This document shows, in pieces, positions 1 through 6,013 of a stretch of DNA of 17,275 nucleotides. The stretch comes from an uncultured Candidatus Planktophila sp. (GTDB lineage: Bacteria; Actinomycetota; Actinomycetes; Nanopelagicales; Nanopelagicaceae), in NCBI GenBank assembly GCA_937975715.1, contig CALJUA010000083.1, forward strand, positions 1 through 17,275, in the 5' to 3' direction. A program made the translations under genes and the position numbers. Numbering within the stretch: position 1 is the first letter of the stretch; every line of letters begins with the position of its first letter. A model generated the notes under the pieces. It had not been told where the DNA came from. It ran no database searches and saw only the letters and a program-made list of their open reading frames with translations.

Positions 1-52
1 GAGCACCACATTGACATTGTGGGGGTCACTGGTTCGATCCCAGTATCGTCCA
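1..52 (+). tRNA. tRNA-Val (anticodon GAC), 5' part outside the window
   Basis: Only the 3' half is present. Visible parts are the D-stem 3' strand GAGC (1-4), the anticodon stem CCACA/TGTGG (6-10 with 18-22) and a loop TTGACAT that puts GAC at 13-15. These are followed by a five-base variable loop (23-27), the T-arm ACTGG-TTCGATC-CCAGT (28-44), the acceptor 3' strand ATCGTCC (45-51) and discriminator A (52). GAC reads valine GUC/GUU codons. The 3' CCA is not encoded. The missing 5' acceptor strand should read GGACGAT. The end of this gene is duplicated exactly at 7556-7582, which marks it as the integration site of the island that follows. Confidence 0.88.
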
Positions 53-55
53 CTT
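29..55 (+). repeat. Direct repeat, left copy (att-like, tRNA-Val 3' end)
   Basis: These 27 bases, running from the T-stem of tRNA-Val to three bases past the discriminator, recur without mismatch at 7556-7582. Flanking bases differ on both sides (A/G before, C/A after), so the repeat is bounded. A tRNA 3' end duplicated at the far side of an accessory segment is the classical product of tyrosine-recombinase integration. The copy attached to the tRNA is taken as the att site that keeps the tRNA whole. Confidence 0.85.
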
Positions 56-72
56 CAAGTAATGCCTATTGT

Positions 73-86
73 GGGTTATCCCTCAA
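73..86 (+). promoter_or_regulatory. Putative operator GGGTTATCCCTCAA upstream of the first LRR gene
   Basis: This 14-mer matches 13 of 14 bases of the sequence at 5959-5972 upstream of the propeller gene. Its near-palindromic core GGGTTATCCC is centred about 49.5 bp before the start codon at 127; the other copy is centred about 50.5 bp before the start at 6014. The shared sequence and shared geometry suggest an activator or repressor site, plausibly for the island's own NarL-type regulator. The binding partner is inferred. Confidence 0.55.
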
Positions 87-114
87 GTTATAAAATCTCT
101 AAACCTGCGATTCA

Positions 115-120
115 TAGAAT
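115..120 (+). promoter_or_regulatory. -10 box TAGAAT of a leaderless promoter
   Basis: TAGAAT is followed by exactly six bases and then the ATG at 127, so transcription would begin at or next to the start codon. No Shine-Dalgarno sequence precedes this ATG. The identical hexamer at the identical spacing precedes the GTG at 6014. Confidence 0.6.
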
Positions 121-126
121 TCGCGA

Positions 127-1806
127 ATGAAAATTTCTCGCGTTTCAATCTGTGCCCTTTTTGCGGGTCTTTTCCTCCCGATCACTTCACCGGTGGCTCA
201 CGCTGCCGACACCGATATCAATTGTGGAACAAGTGGGAAGTACACAATCAATGAAACTGGTGTAGTTGTTTCGAGTACGAACTGTGTGGGAACAGTCCAT
301 TTTGGATCCAATGTAACTTCAATAATGGACAAGCCTGATGGTCAAGGCATTTTTCAGAACAACGATTCATTAACCGCTGTAAGTTTCGGGCCCTCGGTCA
401 AGTCAATTGGCACCAATAGTTTTAAGGGGGCTAGCCTCGATTCAGTCTCGTTCTCAGAAGGCTTAGAAACGATTTCAGCATCTGCATTTTTCGATCTAAA
501 CAATACAACCCAAGTCGACAATGTAGATATTATATTTCCAGATTCCCTGAAATACATTGGGAACAGTGCGTTCCAGCAGACGACCGCGGTGAATGGCGCT
601 CAAGGAAAGTTAGGTGCAATTTCATTCGGACCAAACCTTGAATACCTAGGAGGCAATGCTTTCTATAATTCTGGTCGGACTGGCGCAACATCCGTAACCT
701 TCAGAGATGAACCAAAGATAACTTCTATTGAGACAAACGTTTTTTATGGTAACCGAGCAACGGAATTCATTTTTCCTTCAAATATTACTGCGCTGGGTGG
801 AGCAAATTTCTCGGGAGCAGAGCGTTTAACCTATGCTGTACTCCCAGAGGGCGTGACTTCTGTGGGGCTGCGAGCATTCAGTTTTGTTAATTCAAGTTCA
901 TTAAGAGTTGTTTTTCTACCAGATAATATAACGACTCTTGATGATTTAGCCTTCCAAAGCCAATCTTCAAGCACTCTGAAGTTTGTCTATTGCGGCAGTG
1001 ATCCGACCTTGTTAAACCAAATTAATGTAAGCAATTATTTGAGATTTTTCAAAAGTAGCTCGTGCTATCGAGCTGTTCAATACAACGCGAACAGAGGCTC
1101 TGGTGCAACAATTTTAGAAACTGCAACGGCAGACTCCAACAAGAATGTGGCGAAAACTCTCAGGGCAAACACATTCACGCGTAGTGGTTACGAATTCGAT
1201 GGCTGGAACACGAAGCGCGATGGCTCTGGCACTAAATACACAGATCAACAGGCTTTCACTCAGACCAACCACCTCACCCTTTTTGCACAATGGTGGGATA
1301 TCACCAAGCCACGTCCAAACGCCGATAACTCAGCTGAAGAACGACGAAAGCGTCAGGAGAAGATCGACAAGAATCGCCTTGCACTGGTACAGAAAGTAAA
1401 ATCAGGTGAACTCCTCATCAATCCCGACTTGATCGACTCAGACCTTCCAACATTGACCGTTGAATTGAGAGAGAAAGCTAATAATGAGCTGGCATCTCAA
1501 TCTAAGTCAATAGACTTCTCTTTCAAGGACATTCAAAAGGTTGTAGCCAAGTACGACTTGTATCAAGCGATTCAAAACGGACTAAGAGGGATTGTTAACG
1601 GTCGAGCCGCGGTTAGCGCATCGATTATTGCTTCATCGGTCCCCCAAAAGGAACTCTTGATTTCAAAACTGATGGCGCTAGATCCTTCTAAAAGATCAAC
1701 AGTAGAGGCGATCGATAAGGCAATTGCCGAGATTGCCAAGATTCAACTTGATCGCGCAGAGCGAAAGGCAAAGACGCTCGAAAAGATTGCGAAGCGTCAA
1801 AGTTGA
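127..1806 (+). CDS. Secreted BspA-type leucine-rich-repeat surface protein
   Basis: This 559-residue protein starts with a signal peptide (basic MKISR, hydrophobic core, likely cleavage after AHA near residue 26). A Cys33...Cys53 pair frames a CGTSGKYTI motif shared with the next gene. Residues about 60-290 form roughly eight LRR_5 (BspA-like) repeats of the type SFxxxxxxIGxxAFxx. Residues 319-389 form one Listeria-Bacteroides (Flg_new/InlB B-like) repeat ending in FAQW. Residues about 395-559 are a charged, Lys/Arg-rich helical domain without LPXTG or a membrane anchor. LRR_5 proteins generally act in adhesion or binding at the surface; the ligand is unknown. The start is leaderless (TAGAAT-N6-ATG), and its KISR context matches the paralogue downstream. 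The two genes lie in tandem with a 59-nt gap and may be co-transcribed. Confidence 0.88.
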   Translation: MKISRVSICALFAGLFLPITSPVAHAADTDINCGTSGKYTINETGVVVSSTNCVGTVHFGSNVTSIMDKPDGQGIFQNNDSLTAVSFGPSVKSIGTNSFKGASLDSVSFSEGLETISASAFFDLNNTTQVDNVDIIFPDSLKYIGNSAFQQTTAVNGAQGKLGAISFGPNLEYLGGNAFYNSGRTGATSVTFRDEPKITSIETNVFYGNRATEFIFPSNITALGGANFSGAERLTYAVLPEGVTSVGLRAFSFVNSSSLRVVFLPDNITTLDDLAFQSQSSSTLKFVYCGSDPTLLNQINVSNYLRFFKSSSCYRAVQYNANRGSGATILETATADSNKNVAKTLRANTFTRSGYEFDGWNTKRDGSGTKYTDQQAFTQTNHLTLFAQWWDITKPRPNADNSAEERRKRQEKIDKNRLALVQKVKSGELLINPDLIDSDLPTLTVELREKANNELASQSKSIDFSFKDIQKVVAKYDLYQAIQNGLRGIVNGRAAVSASIIASSVPQKELLISKLMALDPSKRSTVEAIDKAIAEIAKIQLDRAERKAKTLEKIAKRQS

Positions 1807-1820
1807 TTTATGCCACCAGT

Positions 1821-1832
1821 TTATCCGGATAA
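1821..1832. promoter_or_regulatory. 12-bp perfect palindrome TTATCCGGATAA in the intergenic gap
   Basis: A perfect palindrome lies between the two LRR genes, 33 bp before the TTG start at 1866. It contains TTATCC, which also occurs in the putative operator at 73-86. It has no loop and no following T-run, so it looks more like a protein-binding site than a terminator. Its function is inferred. Confidence 0.3.
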
Positions 1833-1852
1833 TAAAGAAACATCGAAATGTT

Positions 1853-1857
1853 AGGAG
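1853..1857 (+). promoter_or_regulatory. Shine-Dalgarno AGGAG that selects the TTG start at 1866
   Basis: AGGAG lies 8 nt before the TTG at 1866. It falls inside the reading frame if the ATG at 1848 were used. With TTG the protein begins MKISRK, matching the MKISR start of the upstream paralogue, so TTG is preferred. Confidence 0.6.
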
Positions 1858-1865
1858 CTAATGAT

Positions 1866-3500
1866 TTGAAGATATCAAGGAAATTAATTTCAAGGATTGC
1901 GCTATTAGGATTCCTTGGAGGTTCTTTTCTAAGTTTCCCGATGAATTTCAGTGCTTCTGCGGCACCAATTGTCGTGAACTGTGGAACCAGTGGCACTTAT
2001 ACGATCAGTGACACAGGTACCGTGAGCTCAAATTCAAACTGTAAGGGTTCCGTTACCTTCACAAATGACGTAAAGAACATCGGAAACGGTGCATTTCTTT
2101 ACAATCATGACCTCACGAATATATCGTTTTCATCGACCGTCGAAACCATTACGCAAAATGCTTTCTACGGTGCAGATTTCACGTCAATTACATTCGTCGA
2201 AGGCCTAAAAACTATTGGCAATAATGCATTCTATGGCACTAACCGCGCGAACCGCATCGAAGTCGACGTAGTACTGCCTAATTCCCTAACATCTATCGGT
2301 AGCGGTGCCTTCAATGCAGGAAACTGGGGCGAAGTGACAATCGGAACTGGTGTAACAACAATTCCAGCCACTCTATTTAATCCGTCACTGTCCAATACCG
2401 TTGCCCCAAGGTCAGTTACGTTCTTGGGATCAAGTTTGACGAACTTAGGTGCGAACTCATTCAGTAATTACCGTGGAGACGAGTTCATAATTCCGAATAG
2501 CGTTACGACGCTTGGTCAATCCCATGCAACAAAAGGAACAGCCGTTGATGGGGCAGCAAACCTTCGTTATCTCCATATTCCTTCGGGAGTAACTACACTT
2601 TATGGAGGAGTTCTGCAGGGAAATACCTCTCTCGTGACTCTCATCCTCCCCGATAACGCAACAGAAGCAATGGGCGACTCTTTCGGAAGCTCGGGCGCCC
2701 CTGCACTCGAAAACGTAATCTACTGCGGAACGGATTCGACTATTCTCAATGATACATTCCCTAACGCAGTTCAACCGTTTTGCGGTAAAGCCGTAATCTT
2801 CATGCCTAATGGCGGTACTGGAAATACACCAACATTGACCTCAACTACAGGCACTCCAAGAAGCATCTCGGCAAATTCATTCGTTAAATCTGGTTTTGAA
2901 TTTGACAGTTGGAACACGAAGAAGGATGGAACTGGAACAACATATACATCAGGTCAGTCATATGCATTTAATGCCCATATGGTGCTATACGCGAAGTGGC
3001 GAACTTGTACTTCGTGTGGCGACATCTCTTTCGAAGCCCGTAAGAAGCGCCAAGCTGCAATCGATGCAGCTCGTAATGCTCTCGTTGCAAAGATCAAAGC
3101 TGGAGAAACAATTGTGAACTCAGACTTCATTGCAGCTGATGTAACTCAGTTCAACTCAGAACTTGCAAGGAGAGCCAATGCTGATTTTCAGCTAGCAGCG
3201 AAGTCAAAGAGCTTCGGCTTTGCTGATGTGAAGACAATCGTCACTAAATGGGGTATCTATCAAGATATTCAGAATGGTGTTCGAAGCAATGTGACAGGTC
3301 GCTTGGGGTATCAGGCGGGGATTATTCCTGGCTCTGTGAAGTTGAAGCAGACCCTCATCGCCCAGCTGATGAATACAGAAGCGTCCGAACGATCTTCTGT
3401 AGAGAAGATTGACGCTCTCATCGCCAAATTAGCTAAGAAGCAGACAGATCAGGAAGACCGTAAGGTTGCGATCATCAACAAGATCGCTTCTGGAAAGTAA
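1866..3500 (+). CDS. Secreted BspA-type leucine-rich-repeat surface protein, paralogue of the preceding gene
   Basis: This protein has 544 residues from the TTG at 1866, or 550 from the in-frame ATG at 1848. It repeats the architecture of the upstream gene: signal peptide with likely cleavage after SASAA; a NCGTSGTYTIS motif with a second cysteine about 20 residues on; roughly eight LRR_5 repeats; a YCGTD segment with a following Cys; one Flg_new/InlB B-like repeat (GGTGNTPT... to ...LYAKW); and the same Lys/Arg-rich helical C-terminal domain. A small CTSC motif separates the B-repeat from the tail; the first protein lacks it. The sequences have diverged clearly except in these landmarks, so the duplication is not recent. 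It probably acts at the cell surface in attachment or recognition. It ends 13 bp from the convergent kinase gene. Confidence 0.87.
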   Translation: MKISRKLISRIALLGFLGGSFLSFPMNFSASAAPIVVNCGTSGTYTISDTGTVSSNSNCKGSVTFTNDVKNIGNGAFLYNHDLTNISFSSTVETITQNAFYGADFTSITFVEGLKTIGNNAFYGTNRANRIEVDVVLPNSLTSIGSGAFNAGNWGEVTIGTGVTTIPATLFNPSLSNTVAPRSVTFLGSSLTNLGANSFSNYRGDEFIIPNSVTTLGQSHATKGTAVDGAANLRYLHIPSGVTTLYGGVLQGNTSLVTLILPDNATEAMGDSFGSSGAPALENVIYCGTDSTILNDTFPNAVQPFCGKAVIFMPNGGTGNTPTLTSTTGTPRSISANSFVKSGFEFDSWNTKKDGTGTTYTSGQSYAFNAHMVLYAKWRTCTSCGDISFEARKKRQAAIDAARNALVAKIKAGETIVNSDFIAADVTQFNSELARRANADFQLAAKSKSFGFADVKTIVTKWGIYQDIQNGVRSNVTGRLGYQAGIIPGSVKLKQTLIAQLMNTEASERSSVEKIDALIAKLAKKQTDQEDRKVAIINKIASGK

Positions 3501-3513
3501 ATCTAAGCCCTAT

Positions 3514-5247
3514 TTAACGTTGTTGAATGAAGGTCGCGCTGAGTTTCACATGCGAGGACGTGGAACTCAGCTCCCAGGTATGGGACAACTCTTTGTAGAT
3601 AGCCGTGCCCAGACTTCCCTGCTCGGATAGCACGACTGTCTTCAAAATATTGTTTTCAACATCCAAAGAGATTTTCTTTGGCGCGGACTCTCTCATTCGA
3701 ATGGAAATCTCGGTCGCAGCAGAGTGCTTGATCGCGTTATTGATTGCTTCTCGAATTACCTCAATTAGACATTCGGCGAGAAGAGCATCCTCGTCGATTG
3801 CATGTAGTAATGCTTGATTGCATTCGAGAGATATTGAGGTTATGCCGTTCCAAAATTCAATCAGCTCAAAGATCTGCTCTGAGAATGCCTTTGCTTCACC
3901 TCGGAGATCGTCTATAGCAAGGGCCTCCTTCAGTTGGGCACTTAATCCCCCCGATAAATCTGGCTCCTCTGCTCTGGAATCGTCAATCTTTAAGGCGAGT
4001 ATCTGCAATTTGGATTGCAATCCCCCATGAATCTCTCGAGCAAATTTCTTTCTTAGAGACCAGAGTCGACCTCTAATCAATGACAGATTCTCGGATATTT
4101 CCTCGGTAATTGCGGACTCGTGCTCAAGGTTCAGACGGAGATTAGTAAGAACGAGTCCGAGGATCGCCGGAATGAATGTAAAGAGAAATGTCATGAGCGC
4201 AAAGGCAGGCGCTTCTGCAATCAAATCATTCGAACCGAAGAGGTTGATGGAGAGAAAAAAGGCACAAGTCTGAATGAATGAGATAGATAGGGCTATCACG
4301 ATAGTGAGTGACGCCTTCGAATCTCGGGCAGAGGCAGCCTTGTTGAAGAGTAAAAAGAGAAACGCTGAGAATATAAGAAAGGGCAAGCTCACCTGAAGGG
4401 CCACATTAAAGCCGTGAATGTAAGAGATTGTGGTCAAGTTGAAGTTGATGTAACCGAAAAGGCTGAGAGGAGCATTGACGGCGTAAAGCAGAGGTACCCG
4501 ACTTCTTAGGAAATGGCGAAACCTATTCTTTCTGAAACTACGTTTAATTAGCCTTCGATCAATTTCATAGGTCACGTGAGAAGCGCTTGAGTCCAAGTTG
4601 TGACTTAATGGACGAATGATTCCAGCAACTATTTGATTAATGCTGTCGCTGATCTTCTCGCTATCGAGCCCGGCCTTGATATTGGCATCCACTCTTGCTA
4701 TTGCTGGCTTAATTACAGCAAGGATCGAGTCAATGATTCTCTTGCGCTCGAGTTCTATCTCTACTTCCATATCTCGGCGGAGGATATTGAGCGCTGACCG
4801 TTTCTCTGCGACAGAGTTAGATGTTTTCCGTGAATATCTAATGGAACCAATGACGATTGCTAGACCGACAATCTGTGCTACTGGGCCATTAATGGAGTAA
4901 ATCCATTTGTTGCCCATCTCCTCCGGAATCCCATTTGGCAGGATTGAAAAAGCCCATAAATAGGGCATGAGAGAAGCGGCAATTCCGGATACTGCAAGAG
5001 CTATTGAGATTGTGACGACAGATGGGGATTTATAGATGAATCGGAATGTGAGCAAGAAAGCTGCACCCGTGACCCCAAGCACCAAATCCCAATGGTGCAT
5101 CGTGTAGCCAGCTTCTAGGTATTCGGTAGGTAGGAGGAAACCAGAGAGAAAAACATTGAGAAGAAAAACGATCGCAAGCCACGAAGAGGAGAAAGCTTCT
5201 TGGAAAATGTTGAAAAAGATTGACTTGTTACTTTTATTGACGGCCAT
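3514..5247 (-). CDS. Membrane sensor histidine kinase (HisKA_3-like), partner of the adjacent response regulator
   Basis: This 577-residue protein starts at an ATG that overlaps the regulator's 3' end by 14 nt (ATGGCCGTCAATAA), implying translational coupling. A longer reading from TTG 5316 is possible but would overlap the regulator by 83 nt. The N-terminal half has about four membrane helices (residues 20-140), then a charged segment ERKRIIDSIL...RPLSHNL that looks like a non-catalytic dimerisation helix, then about four more helices (roughly 265-385). The phosphoacceptor motif REIHGGLQSKL gives His407. The ATPase N-box is EAINNAIKHSA (around residue 500), and the C-terminal lid is GSLGTAIYKELSH. 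No canonical DxGxG G1 box is seen; the segment LDVENN sits in its place, as in some divergent HATPase families. No extracytoplasmic sensor domain is obvious, so the signal may be membrane-borne. Its product presumably phosphorylates the regulator encoded just upstream. Confidence 0.8.
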   Translation of the reverse strand: MAVNKSNKSIFFNIFQEAFSSSWLAIVFLLNVFLSGFLLPTEYLEAGYTMHHWDLVLGVTGAAFLLTFRFIYKSPSVVTISIALAVSGIAASLMPYLWAFSILPNGIPEEMGNKWIYSINGPVAQIVGLAIVIGSIRYSRKTSNSVAEKRSALNILRRDMEVEIELERKRIIDSILAVIKPAIARVDANIKAGLDSEKISDSINQIVAGIIRPLSHNLDSSASHVTYEIDRRLIKRSFRKNRFRHFLRSRVPLLYAVNAPLSLFGYINFNLTTISYIHGFNVALQVSLPFLIFSAFLFLLFNKAASARDSKASLTIVIALSISFIQTCAFFLSINLFGSNDLIAEAPAFALMTFLFTFIPAILGLVLTNLRLNLEHESAITEEISENLSLIRGRLWSLRKKFAREIHGGLQSKLQILALKIDDSRAEEPDLSGGLSAQLKEALAIDDLRGEAKAFSEQIFELIEFWNGITSISLECNQALLHAIDEDALLAECLIEVIREAINNAIKHSAATEISIRMRESAPKKISLDVENNILKTVVLSEQGSLGTAIYKELSHTWELSSTSSHVKLSATFIQQR

Positions 5248-5884
5248 AAGAAGTAATCGCTTGGAAGTAAGTGCGCACCGCTTCAACTCGTAGATTGCTA
5301 TCGGTATTCCGGTCAATCCCTAGTGACTCGAGAGTTCTAGTGATTGCACTCTCTGTAGCGCCAATGGATCGGTGACGAATTTTGGCTATTTGTTGATTTG
5401 TATTTCCCTCAGCAATCAACTTAAGGATCTCCAATTGAACCCGCGTTAACTGAGCTAGCGGACGACCCTCAACTTGGTCATGGCGAAACTCATCTACTCC
5501 CTCTTCGAAAAGAACTGCATTTATTGCCGCTTCAAGCACCTCTGGACTCTTCAACATCTTTTTATTCAGGTACGCCTGATTGGCCTTCACCCCATGTTCA
5601 TCGCGAGAAAAACGAGAATCAGGTAAATCTGTTAAGAAGACGACTCCTATCTCTGGCGAGGTAATTGAAAGCTGTGTCGCAATGTCTAGCCCCGTTGGTC
5701 CGGGTCCAAGATCGATATCCAAGACCGCAGCATCGGGATCAACCTGAGAGATAACTCGCTTTGCCTCAAGTGCATTTGCGGCAGTTGCCACCATAAACCC
5801 GCTGTGCTCCAAGGATTGGGCTACCAGAGTCCTAAGGAAATCTTCGTTCTCAACTACGAGAACTGTGCGATGCGGGACTTTCAT
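5234..5884 (-). CDS. NarL/LuxR-type response regulator
   Basis: This protein has 216 residues from the ATG at 5884 (MKVPHRTVLVVEN); a longer frame reaches 5953 but would add an unlikely 23-residue leader. The receiver domain (about 6-120) has acidic residues in VVENED (E12/E14/D15), phosphoacceptor D56 in AVLDIDLG, T85 in FLTDLP and K108/K109 in LNKKML. The C-terminal LuxR helix-turn-helix (about 148-210) reads LTRVQLEILKLIAEGNTNQQIA. Phosphorylation by the kinase downstream should control DNA binding. The gene is divergent from the propeller gene, and the intergenic region holds two GGTTAACC palindromes, making autoregulation and control of neighbouring surface genes likely (inference). A -10-like TAACAT lies 8 nt before the start. 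Confidence 0.87.
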   Translation of the reverse strand: MKVPHRTVLVVENEDFLRTLVAQSLEHSGFMVATAANALEAKRVISQVDPDAAVLDIDLGPGPTGLDIATQLSITSPEIGVVFLTDLPDSRFSRDEHGVKANQAYLNKKMLKSPEVLEAAINAVLFEEGVDEFRHDQVEGRPLAQLTRVQLEILKLIAEGNTNQQIAKIRHRSIGATESAITRTLESLGIDRNTDSNLRVEAVRTYFQAITSYGRQ

Positions 5885-5892
5885 AGTCCGTA

Positions 5893-5898
5893 ATGTTA
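5893..5898 (-). promoter_or_regulatory. Possible -10 box TAACAT for the regulator-kinase operon
   Basis: On the minus strand TAACAT is followed by eight bases and the ATG at 5884. The geometry resembles the leaderless promoters elsewhere in the window, two bases longer. It overlaps a GTTAAC element, so a bound regulator could occlude it. Confidence 0.35.
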
Positions 5899-5918
5899 AC
5901 CATCCTTCGGAAAATCGA

Positions 5919-5927
5919 GGGTTAACC
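5919..5927. promoter_or_regulatory. Operator-like GGGTTAACC palindrome facing the regulator gene
   Basis: GGTTAACC (5920-5927) is a perfect palindrome. On the minus strand it reads GGTTAACCCTCGA, close to the GGGTTAACCCTCAA motif on the plus strand. Its centre lies 40 bp from the centre of the second site, close to four helical turns. It is about 39.5 bp upstream of the regulator start, one turn nearer than the sites in front of the secreted-protein genes. Confidence 0.5.
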
Positions 5928-5958
5928 AGAGATTTCCACATATCCATTTCCATTTTGG

Positions 5959-5972
5959 GGGTTAACCCTCAA
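5959..5972 (+). promoter_or_regulatory. Putative operator GGGTTAACCCTCAA upstream of the propeller gene
   Basis: It contains the perfect 10-bp palindrome GGGTTAACCC (5959-5968). It matches the element at 73-86 at 13 of 14 positions. The core is centred about 50.5 bp before the GTG at 6014 and 38.5 bp before the TAGAAT box, nearly the same geometry as for the first LRR gene. Confidence 0.55.
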
Positions 5973-6001
5973 CCATGAAAATTGTGCGAAGAGAAGAAAA
6001 A

Positions 6002-6007
6002 TAGAAT
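6002..6007 (+). promoter_or_regulatory. -10 box TAGAAT of a leaderless promoter
   Basis: TAGAAT is followed by six bases and the GTG at 6014. It is the same hexamer and spacing as at 115-120. The purine-rich stretch upstream is too far from the GTG to act as a ribosome binding site. Confidence 0.6.
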
Positions 6008-6013
6008 TTACTC

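Noticed and set aside
69..254. Small open frame overlapping the start of the first LRR gene
   Set aside because: It is out of frame with a well-supported secreted protein, has no domain or ribosome site, and spans the operator and promoter.
2457..2774. 105-codon open frame on the minus strand inside the second LRR gene
   Set aside because: Shadow of the LRR coding region; composition and sequence show no protein features.
3501..3513. Bidirectional terminator between the convergent LRR and kinase genes
   Set aside because: The 13-bp gap is too short, and no stable hairpin spans it.
3514..5247. Kinase as a pseudogene because the DxGxG motif is missing
   Set aside because: The frame is intact, the His and N-box motifs are kept, and the gene is coupled to an intact regulator. 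Several HATPase families lack a classical G1 box.
5248..5316. Longer histidine kinase start at a TTG
   Set aside because: It would overlap the regulator gene by 83 bp, with a poorly spaced ribosome site. The ATG at 5247 gives the usual short coupled overlap.
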